Origin: Marinilabilia rubra
GTDB lineage: Bacteria; Bacteroidota; Bacteroidia; Bacteroidales; Marinilabiliaceae
DNA: 64,000 bases
Direction of reading: 5' to 3'
NCBI RefSeq assembly: GCF_003121985.1
Contig: NZ_QEWP01000003.1
Coordinates: forward strand, 62,001 to 126,000
The notes beneath the pieces are model-generated. The model had not been told where the DNA came from. It was given only the letters and a program-made list of their open reading frames with translations, and did not search any database. The position numbers and the translations under genes were made by a program. Each line of letters opens with the position of its first letter. The first letter of the stretch is position 1. Below are positions 37,768-45,339 of the stretch, piece by piece.

Positions 37768-39162
37768 ATGTTTTCAAAAGAAACTTACGTACATCGCAGA
37801 GTCCGTCTCAAAAAAAATGTAAAGAGCGGACTGATTCTCATATTGGGGAACAACGATTCGCCCATGAATTACCCTTCGAACGTATACCATTTCAGGCAGG
37901 ACAGTACATTTCTGTATTTTTTCGGCATTGACTTGCAAGGCCTTGCAGGTGTCATCGATCTTGACAATGATAAAGAAATCCTCTTCGGAGATGATTATAC
38001 TATTGACGACATCATCTGGATGGGACCGCAATCTTCTCTGAAAGAGCAAGCAGCAAGAGTGGGAATCACAGAAACAAAGCCGTTTTCAGCGCTTCAGCAA
38101 ACCATTGCAGAAGCATTGAAACAAAACCGAACCATCCACTTCACTCCACCCTACAGAGGCGAGAATATTATGCTCCTGGCCGATTTGTTAAACATTCCAC
38201 ATGGCGAGGTAAGCAATCGCTCATCACTTGAGCTGACCAAAGCCTGCATTGATTTACGCAGCGTAAAAGAAGCCTGCGAAATTGAAGAAATGGAACGTCA
38301 TATGGCCACTGCCTGCAATATGCACACCACTGCCATGAAACTGGCACGTCCGGGCATTACAGAGCAGGAAGTCACAGGAGCCATTGAAGGCATCTCCATA
38401 TCGGGAGGCGGAATGGTATCCTTTCCGGTCATCTGCTCGGTAAGGGGCGAAACACTCCACAACCACTACCATGGCAATACATTAAAAGATGGTGACCTGC
38501 TCCTGGTCGATGCGGGTAGCGAGTCTCCGATGCATTATGCCACCGACCACACCCGTACTACCCCCGTTTCCGGTAAATTCTCGGATATTCAGAAATCAGT
38601 CTACCAAATTGTACTGAATGCCAATGACCTGGCGCGTGAAGCCACCAAACCGGGAGTCCCCTATCGGGATGTTCACCTTCTGGCCTGCCGCGTAATTGCC
38701 TCCGGTCTCAAAGACCTGGGATTAATGAAAGGGGACGTGGATGAAGCCGTTAATCAGGGAGCTCACGCCCTTTTTATGCCGCACGGCCTTGGACACATGA
38801 TAGGTCTCGACGTGCACGACATGGAGGATTACGATGATACGCTTGTGGGATATGATGAGGAGATTCAGCGCTCATCCCTGTTTGGACTGGCAGCCTTAAG
38901 GCTCGGACGCAGGCTTCAGGCAGGCTTCACCATCACCAACGAACCGGGCATCTATTTTATTCCTGCACTCATTGATAACTGGAAAGCCGAAAAGAAATTC
39001 ACCAACTTTATCAATTACGACAAGCTGGAAGCCTTCAAAGGCTTTGGCGGTATCCGGCTGGAAGATGACATCCTTGTGACCGAAAACGGGTCCCGCATCA
39101 TGGGCGAGCGCATTCCTATCACTGTTGATGAAGTGGAAAAAATAGCCGGCAAGGAGCTTTAG
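37768..39162 (+). CDS. Xaa-Pro aminopeptidase (PepP-like, M24B)
   Basis: This 464-residue protein has an N-terminal AMP_N domain (about 1-130) and a pita-bread M24 domain. The dinuclear metal ligands are recognisable: Asp in LLVDAGSES, Asp in ATDHTRT, His in HGLGHMIG, Glu in ITNEPGIYF and Glu in IRLEDDILV. The HGLGHMIGLDVHD motif is typical of proline aminopeptidases. It lacks a signal peptide, so it is a cytoplasmic enzyme that removes N-terminal residues preceding proline. Confidence 0.93.
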   Translation: MFSKETYVHRRVRLKKNVKSGLILILGNNDSPMNYPSNVYHFRQDSTFLYFFGIDLQGLAGVIDLDNDKEILFGDDYTIDDIIWMGPQSSLKEQAARVGITETKPFSALQQTIAEALKQNRTIHFTPPYRGENIMLLADLLNIPHGEVSNRSSLELTKACIDLRSVKEACEIEEMERHMATACNMHTTAMKLARPGITEQEVTGAIEGISISGGGMVSFPVICSVRGETLHNHYHGNTLKDGDLLLVDAGSESPMHYATDHTRTTPVSGKFSDIQKSVYQIVLNANDLAREATKPGVPYRDVHLLACRVIASGLKDLGLMKGDVDEAVNQGAHALFMPHGLGHMIGLDVHDMEDYDDTLVGYDEEIQRSSLFGLAALRLGRRLQAGFTITNEPGIYFIPALIDNWKAEKKFTNFINYDKLEAFKGFGGIRLEDDILVTENGSRIMGERIPITVDEVEKIAGKEL

Positions 39163-39216
39163 GACCTAAGCCCCGACAGGAGGTCAATATTAAAAGGGCT
39201 GGAACACCCCCAAAGT

Positions 39217-39287
39217 CTGTCATGTTGAGCGAAGTCGAAACATCTGTTTATTCAACGAACAGATTCTTGGACAAGCTCAGAATGTCA
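39217..39287. repeat. Dispersed inverted-repeat element in the 39163-39515 gap
   Basis: The left half GTCATGTTGAGCGAAGTCGA and the reverse complement of the right half (GACATTCTGAGCTTGTCCAAG) form an imperfect hairpin of about 70 nt. From general knowledge, the TGAGCGAAGTCGAA motif recurs between genes in many Bacteroidota genomes. The rest of this gap holds no gene. Confidence 0.5.
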
Positions 39288-39315
39288 TCAAATCCGGACT
39301 TTTGGGACAGGCCCG

Positions 39316-39357
39316 GCCCGGCGTAGATTCTTTGCAGACAAAGCGGCATAGCCGGGC
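39316..39357. repeat. Two-tier hairpin
   Basis: GCCCGGC (39316-39322) pairs with GCCGGGC (39351-39357), and inside it CTTTG pairs with CAAAG around a 4-nt loop. It lies between the pepP-like gene and the GNAT gene. There is no U-tract, so a terminator role is doubtful. Confidence 0.45.
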
Positions 39358-39515
39358 AGCATTCACGTGGAATGGAAATGGGGCTATTTCCAGCACATGA
39401 TTTTAAATTGAACACCAAAATAGAACGCGGAGAATACAGATGTGAGAGATTAAATCGGATAATATTTACGAAAATCTTTCCTATCTGCGTTCCCTAAACG
39501 AAAAAACTTATCATC

Positions 39516-39806
39516 ATGGAACTACCGGAAATCTCAATCAACAAAGACAAAAAGCGGTTCGAACTACAGGTAGACCATCATACCGCGAAACTCTACTACG
39601 AAGCTTACGAACCATCGGTATGGCGCCTGACTTCAACCCAGGTACCAGGCGACCTGAAAGGCCAGGGCGTTGGTTCATCGCTGGTAAAACAAACGGTGCA
39701 GTATTGCCGGAATAATCATATCCGGGTAATTCCTGAGTGCCCCTTTATTGTAAAATACATGGACAGGCACCCTGAGATGAAGGATGTGCTGTTTGAACAG
39801 GGATGA
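39516..39806 (+). CDS. Small GNAT-like N-acetyltransferase (YjdJ/GTAT type)
   Basis: This 96-residue protein has the acetyl-CoA-binding motif A, GDLKGQGVGSSLV, followed by VIPECPFIVKYMDRHPE, as in the compact single-domain family (Acetyltransf_CG). Such proteins are about 90-100 residues long, so it is complete. The substrate is unknown. It is the last + strand gene and faces the minus-strand glycan locus across 175 bp. Confidence 0.85.
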   Translation: MELPEISINKDKKRFELQVDHHTAKLYYEAYEPSVWRLTSTQVPGDLKGQGVGSSLVKQTVQYCRNNHIRVIPECPFIVKYMDRHPEMKDVLFEQG

Positions 39807-39981
39807 ATTGTATCGCAGTCCCAAAAGGGATTTAAGAAAATCACTCCCTTTTGTTTTTGACATCATCGCCTGGCAGAAAACACCTGCCCCTGTCAATATT
39901 TTTTATGGTCCTGCCCGGCAGGAGAGGGTGATGCCCCGGCAGGAAAGCCTCTTTCTCATACTAAATTATATTATACTTAGT

Positions 39982-42315
39982 TTATTCCTTAATCAATCGG
40001 GTAATTATCCGGTTTCCCATTCTATTCTTGATTTCAACAAAGTAGAAACCCTTCTTTAATTCCGATATGTTCACAATTGCCTTACTACTGTTAATATGCG
40101 GTAAGTCCAGAATCTTTTTGCCGAACACATTAAATACACTGATACGATTAATCTCATTTGTAGTCTTGATATTAAATACATCGGATGCCGGATTTGGATA
40201 AATAGTTATCATGTCGGAAATACAATCATCAATTGCAGTGTCCAGATTGCCAAATACCACACCGTTATCAACAGTTAAATCTGTGTTGGAAAGTGTTAGG
40301 TCTGCCGCTGCAATTGTTACTGTGGTGTTCGAAATGTTACCGTAGTTTGATGTAGCATTACCCGTAAGTACTATTTCAGCGGTAGAATCATCAATACGAT
40401 TAATTGAACCAACACTAACTCCTTCGGGCAGGTTTGTTACTGTCCAGTTTTCGGAGATCAGATTATCAACAAAACTATCGTCAGTTAAGCTTACAATGAT
40501 TACTTCACCATCTTCCGAACCAGCGATGATTTCTCCATCGTCTGTAATCGAAATAGAAGGATTATACCTTTCTACGACAACATTATCGACCAGACATACC
40601 GGTAAATCTTTCGGAATATATAAGACCACTTTAAGCTGGGTAACTGTATCGGGCACCTTATACTTATCTTCAACTACTGTCCACTCAGTGGCCTTGGTGG
40701 TTTTTGATTTATATAACAATTCATTGTCTGGGCCATTTCTTAAAGTCATTTTTAGTCCCTCGTAATCTGTGGTGATCTCTTCCACCCATTTTGCAGCAAA
40801 TGACAAATTTAAGAGGCTCCCCGGCTCAACATCAATGAATTGAATAAAGGAAGATTCTGTTGACAGCCTGCCGGCAAAATTGCCCTCATAGGTATCCGCT
40901 TCTTCCAGTTTTCCGTTCCACCTGTCGGCCCAGCCAATTTCCAAATCACCAGCTTCAAAATTTCCGTCAACAATCAGATTGTCAGAGTCAACAGCAGGTG
41001 GTTCAGGTGTTCCGGTTACTTTTATCGGGAAAGTGTGAGCAGATGCACTACCATTCCCATCTAAGGCGACACAATAGACGTGAAAATCTTCAGCGGTATA
41101 ATTATTAGGTGCTGTTAGTTTTATAGAATTGGTTGATCCAGTTTCGAAAGGTCCGCTGGCAAGACTCTTGCGTCGCGTACTTCCATTAAAAGATTGTGTG
41201 CCACGCTCATAAGAATAAATCCACCACTTATAGGTGATTTCATCAGCATCTGGATCTGATGCAGTTACTTCCATTGTAAATTCCTCACCCGTATCAATAA
41301 TTAACTCTTTGGCATTTGAGGAGGCTAATTTAAGGTTACTAATTACAGGTGCCCTATTTTCAGGATAGGAACCTCTCCAGTATTTGACCACTTCATCTGC
41401 CATGGGAGTCAACAAAGGAACCATTCCTTGATCAGCACTTTGAATTTGCAAATCGTCTGACAGTAAAAGGGAATGCCATACATAATTGTGGTTTTCGTGT
41501 ACAGTCCATGTGAATGCTGTCGCCCCCTTAAATAAGGTAGAATTAGTATTATTGAAGCCGTTATGTATGGCTACTACATCCTGCACTTTTACCGAAGGGG
41601 GAATATCAATAGCGTCACCCCCCCAAGATGTTTTATCCAAACTATTGTCCCACTGTCCCCTAGTATTATATTCCGAGATATACCATGGTTTTCCCCAGTG
41701 AGTATCGAACCTACTAATTAAATTGGGCAAGTTCGCACCATACCCATTTTTTCCAATAATATCCAGGTCTGTACAGTAGGTAGCAAAATCCTGAATAGTT
41801 TCCGCTTTACTGGCATTAGTCACAAGACTTGTCAGGCGATTGGGATTGTGCGCATGAATGACCTTCGACAGTTTGTTTGCTGCCTTCATGTACTCAATAT
41901 TGGAAGCACCTCCATTGACTTCATTCCCAAGCTCCCAACATAGTATAGCAGGGTGGTAATCTAGCGAGTCAAGTAATTCCTGAAGTTTATCCTCATATTT
42001 TTGATAATCATCAGGATCATTGTAGTCTACGATCCAGCCGCCATTGTCGCCCTGATAGGGCATCCAAAAGCCAAGCTCTACTTTCAGTCCAAGCGCATGT
42101 GCACTGTCAAGGAGGGCCTTTGTACTTCCATCAGTTCTTGATGACCAGGTGCGAATGGTATTTGCGCCGTATGAAGCGGCTAGTTCCAGAAATTCTTCAC
42201 CTCCGGCACCTTTTATTGTAAAGTTTTCAAAGACTTTAATTCTATCCTCATGCGTTTGGGCTTGTAATCCTAAACAAGTCAATGCTATTAAGTAAATTAG
42301 TGTAAACTTTTTCAT
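39982..42315 (-). CDS. Secreted TIM-barrel glycoside hydrolase with CBM and T9SS sorting domain
   Basis: This 777-residue protein has a signal peptide ending LQAQ. A GH2/GH5-like barrel (about 22-318) has the likely acid/base E132 in CWELGNEVNG and nucleophile E215 in WYISEYNTRG. A PKD/Ig-like region (about 320-430), a CBM4/9-like jelly roll (about 440-590) and a further beta domain follow. A type A T9SS sorting domain ends the chain, with ITIYPNPASDVFNI and GFYFVEIKN. It is probably extracellular or surface-attached. The exact GH family is uncertain. It is the last gene of the degradation locus, separated from cstA by 365 bp that include a CBM remnant and a hairpin repeat. Confidence 0.82.
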   Translation of the reverse strand: MKKFTLIYLIALTCLGLQAQTHEDRIKVFENFTIKGAGGEEFLELAASYGANTIRTWSSRTDGSTKALLDSAHALGLKVELGFWMPYQGDNGGWIVDYNDPDDYQKYEDKLQELLDSLDYHPAILCWELGNEVNGGASNIEYMKAANKLSKVIHAHNPNRLTSLVTNASKAETIQDFATYCTDLDIIGKNGYGANLPNLISRFDTHWGKPWYISEYNTRGQWDNSLDKTSWGGDAIDIPPSVKVQDVVAIHNGFNNTNSTLFKGATAFTWTVHENHNYVWHSLLLSDDLQIQSADQGMVPLLTPMADEVVKYWRGSYPENRAPVISNLKLASSNAKELIIDTGEEFTMEVTASDPDADEITYKWWIYSYERGTQSFNGSTRRKSLASGPFETGSTNSIKLTAPNNYTAEDFHVYCVALDGNGSASAHTFPIKVTGTPEPPAVDSDNLIVDGNFEAGDLEIGWADRWNGKLEEADTYEGNFAGRLSTESSFIQFIDVEPGSLLNLSFAAKWVEEITTDYEGLKMTLRNGPDNELLYKSKTTKATEWTVVEDKYKVPDTVTQLKVVLYIPKDLPVCLVDNVVVERYNPSISITDDGEIIAGSEDGEVIIVSLTDDSFVDNLISENWTVTNLPEGVSVGSINRIDDSTAEIVLTGNATSNYGNISNTTVTIAAADLTLSNTDLTVDNGVVFGNLDTAIDDCISDMITIYPNPASDVFNIKTTNEINRISVFNVFGKKILDLPHINSSKAIVNISELKKGFYFVEIKNRMGNRIITRLIKE

Positions 42316-42349
42316 CGTTTTAATATTTAACAGGAAACATTATATTTTT

Positions 42350-42460
42350 TTACGGCTCAACATCAATGAAATGAATAAAGAAAGATTCTTTTACCAGTTT
42401 CCCTGAATAATAACCCTCATACGTATCAGCATCTAATTGTTGAATATTTTGAGTCATCAT
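42350..42460 (-). pseudogene. Remnant of a CBM domain (36-codon fragment)
   Basis: The fragment contains DADTYEGYYSGKL and FIHFIDVEP, then TAA. The intact downstream glycosidase has EADTYEGNFAGRL and FIQFIDVEP at the matching place, so this is a diverged, cut-out copy of its CBM segment. It lies 35 bp upstream of that gene's start and is probably not a functional protein. The rest of the 42316-42680 gap holds a hairpin repeat. Confidence 0.7.
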
Positions 42461-42595
42461 TGCTAATCGTTATGGATACTTTATGTTGAGAACTGGTGAA
42501 GCGAATCATTTACTCACCAATATCTTAAATGAATTTTCTGAAGAACCTGCGTAACACTTATTTTCAAACGTATATTTTTTGTTTTTATAAGGTCG

Positions 42596-42661
42596 TATGG
42601 AACTCCATGATGGCTATATTCATGCGTGTTTGTGTTTCTCCGCCATCATGTTCGTTTCATA
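42596..42661 (-). repeat. Hairpin repeat copy A (3' of cstA)
   Basis: TATGGAAC pairs with GTTTCATA (outer 8 bp, one G-U), and CATGATGGC pairs with GCCATCATG (inner 9 bp), around a 27-nt loop. It starts 19 nt past the cstA stop. Copy B at 54823-54888 has the same architecture and position, and one inner pair is changed on both sides. Confidence 0.75.
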
Positions 42662-42680
42662 ACTATAAAAATAAATCCGT

Positions 42681-44126
42681 TTATAATTGCCCGGCCAGCG
42701 CAGTCGCGCGTGTTCTTAGTTTGTAGCCCCAGAACGCTATAAAACTAAGGACGGCAATACTTACGCCGCTTAGTATTGATATGGAATAACTCAGCCCAAA
42801 TCCTTCCGGTGCAAACAAAAGGTAAGAAGTGATTACGCTGGTCATAAATACTGCCGGAATTAGTGTAATCCAGAACAATTTATTTTCGCTGGCTAGATAA
42901 ACCGTAATAGCCCATAAAACCACGGTTGCCAGGGTTTGATTCGACCAGGCAAAAAACCGCCAGATGATGCTAAAATCGATTTGTGTCAGCAGAAATCCGG
43001 CAACAAACAACGGAATACTCACCAACAAACGATTTCTGATCGGGCCTTGTTTGTAATTCAAAAAATCGGCTACAATTAAACGGGCACTGCGGAAAGCTGT
43101 ATCGCCGGATGTTATTGGCGCTGCAACAACTCCCAGCAATGCAAGCAGTCCTCCAAACTTCCCCAATAGAGAATTCGATATTTCGTTCACGATAAAAGCT
43201 GCATTTCCGTTATTGGTGGTCATCATATCGCTCAATTCTCTGATTCCACCAAAAAAACTCATGCTGATAGCTGCCCAAATCAGTGCCACAACTCCTTCGG
43301 TTATCATTGCCCCGTAAAATACCCTTCGTCCGTATTTCTCGTTGGTTATACACCGCGCCATTAATGGCGACTGGGTAGCATGAAAACCCGAAATGGCACC
43401 GCAGGCAATGGTAATAAACAACATTGGGAAAATCGGAAATTTATCAGAATTGATATGATGATTTTTTATTTCCAAGATATTGAGCTCGGGAATATGGTAG
43501 CCCTTGTAGAAAAGTGCCACAATCAGTCCGACTGCCATAAAAACCAAAGCAAATCCAAAAACAGGATATATTTTCCCGATTACTTTATCGATGGGTAGCA
43601 TAGTGGCAAGCAGGTAGTAACCAAAAATCACCCAAATCCAAATATTGATGGATGCAAAACCCGCTGTGAATCCGGACAGAATTTTTGCCGGCCCCAGGAT
43701 AAAAACAGTTCCTACCATCAGCATCAGCACAACCGTAAAAGCTCGCATAAACTGTTTGGTTCCTTTGCCTAGGTATTTTCCTACAATTTCGGTAATACTG
43801 AGCCCTCCGTGTTTTAACGAAAGCATTCCGGACAAGTAATCGTGCACAGCTCCTGCAAAAACAGATCCCAATACAATCCAAATGAAAGCAACAGGCCCCC
43901 ACATGGCACCGGCAACTGCCCCAAAAATAGGCCCCAGTCCGGCAATATTTAAGAACTGAATTAAAAAGATCCGCCACCATGACAGCGGCATATAATCCAC
44001 TCCATCGTTCATGGAATAAGCCGGAGTTTGCCGGGTTGAATTTACCTGAACAACTTTTTCTATAAACCGGGAGTAAGTAAAATAACCAAGCAGTAAAACT
44101 GCCAACGAAATAAAAAAAGTAATCAT
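42681..44126 (-). CDS. cstA: Carbon starvation protein A (CstA-family carrier)
   Basis: This 481-residue inner-membrane protein has about 13 hydrophobic segments. CstA hallmarks include an early LSWWRIFLIQFLNIAGLGPIF-like region, GAVAGAMWGP and VHDYLSGMLSLKHGG. The length fits the short Bacteroidota form, not the roughly 700-residue enterobacterial form. CstA-family carriers import pyruvate or peptides on starvation. It lies inside the glycan locus in the same orientation, 220 bp after the gene at 44347, but a direct role in glycan use is not shown. Confidence 0.92.
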   Translation of the reverse strand: MITFFISLAVLLLGYFTYSRFIEKVVQVNSTRQTPAYSMNDGVDYMPLSWWRIFLIQFLNIAGLGPIFGAVAGAMWGPVAFIWIVLGSVFAGAVHDYLSGMLSLKHGGLSITEIVGKYLGKGTKQFMRAFTVVLMLMVGTVFILGPAKILSGFTAGFASINIWIWVIFGYYLLATMLPIDKVIGKIYPVFGFALVFMAVGLIVALFYKGYHIPELNILEIKNHHINSDKFPIFPMLFITIACGAISGFHATQSPLMARCITNEKYGRRVFYGAMITEGVVALIWAAISMSFFGGIRELSDMMTTNNGNAAFIVNEISNSLLGKFGGLLALLGVVAAPITSGDTAFRSARLIVADFLNYKQGPIRNRLLVSIPLFVAGFLLTQIDFSIIWRFFAWSNQTLATVVLWAITVYLASENKLFWITLIPAVFMTSVITSYLLFAPEGFGLSYSISILSGVSIAVLSFIAFWGYKLRTRATALAGQL

Positions 44127-44346
44127 ATTTATTGTTTTTTAGTTTATTTCAAACGACACGAATCTTTCCTGGTGCTAAGGCTGGTTCTACTTTGGGCCTG
44201 CTTAAAAAGTCAGCAGGGCAAATTAGAATGTATATTAATTGGTTAAATTGCTTTTTCCACCCAAGGGCAAGGACTGTTCACGGATGAATGTACAGTCGGA
44301 ACCGTAAAAGGAATCTTCAAAAACCCTCCCGATACCATTGCCTAGA

Positions 44347-45336
44347 CTACCCATCGAAGAGATTATCCTTCAAAATCATCTTCACTTTATGCTTACCAAT
44401 AAACGTCAGGTCTGGCATGCACTTTTTCAGTGCTAAAAGCAGAACAGGTCCGGGATTCCGATTTCCGATAAAGTCAATAATCCCCCATTCTGCTGCTTCG
44501 CTAGTGCTTCCTAATAGTTCAACAAGCTTCATCTCAGGGACTTCAACATTCATTTGTTCCAGAGTATGCAGAGCCAGTTTTGCCGTATTATGGTCGGCTA
44601 CTTTCAGAGTCTGAAAAATACTTTCGGACGTTACATCACTCTCTATAGCCATATGTAATGCAAAGCGTACTTTTCCCAAATCCTCAGAAGCCAGAAAACG
44701 AACCACATCGGTCTTCGTTATTTTTTGTCTGGTCTTAGCTTTCAATTGCTCCACGACATCTCCATTGGCCCAGTACCAAAGTACCCAGGTGGTATAGACA
44801 GCTCCGGGTATCACAGCCCCTTGCAAAAAGGGCTGCGTTGCACCACTTAAGGCATCAACAGCCTCATCTTTTTCAGCTCCGATAGTTTTAAGTTGGTAAT
44901 GCTTTAATACGGATCTTTTATCTTGCAAGATTGCTCCCAGCAGTTTGTAGTCCTCTTCGGAAAACCTGGTCTCCTTTTCTGTTTTTGTCAACGGCCTTCC
45001 TGGTACTGGCTCTAAATTGACAAAGTCTCCTAAGCCGTTCCAGTATAGTACCACATCCATTGGCTTACAGGTATTGTCGTAGCAGGTTTGGGCAACCAGT
45101 GGCAAGCGGTATCGAATCGGTACTCCATGCTCATCACAATAAACCTGAACGGTATATGCCTGAGCATCCAAATCGGGATGAAGCGGGTCCTTTAACCAGA
45201 CAGTAAACATTTCTTCATTCTGAGGCAGAACGCTACTGCAAGGCAGTACCCAAAAGACACAAAAGATGTACAAAGATGCCCTTTTGAGCACCTTTTGTAC
45301 CGTTCTTGATTGAAGGAGTTTCGGTTGAAATTTCAT
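44347..45336 (-). CDS. Unknown exported protein with SGAT motif and HEAT-like repeats
   Basis: This 329-residue protein has an N-terminal hydrophobic segment (about 18-38) suggesting export. I do not recognise the family. The middle carries VDALSGATQP and GAVYTTWVLWYWANG; D-A-x-S-G-A-T is the motif where FMN is attached in some FMN-binding (RnfG/NqrC-type) domains. The C-terminal half (about 200-329) looks like HEAT-type helices. It starts 3 nt after the stop of the FAD oxidoreductase, so the two are probably translated together. A redox role linked to that enzyme is inference. Confidence 0.6.
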   Translation of the reverse strand: MKFQPKLLQSRTVQKVLKRASLYIFCVFWVLPCSSVLPQNEEMFTVWLKDPLHPDLDAQAYTVQVYCDEHGVPIRYRLPLVAQTCYDNTCKPMDVVLYWNGLGDFVNLEPVPGRPLTKTEKETRFSEEDYKLLGAILQDKRSVLKHYQLKTIGAEKDEAVDALSGATQPFLQGAVIPGAVYTTWVLWYWANGDVVEQLKAKTRQKITKTDVVRFLASEDLGKVRFALHMAIESDVTSESIFQTLKVADHNTAKLALHTLEQMNVEVPEMKLVELLGSTSEAAEWGIIDFIGNRNPGPVLLLALKKCMPDLTFIGKHKVKMILKDNLFDG

Positions 45337-45339
45337 GCC

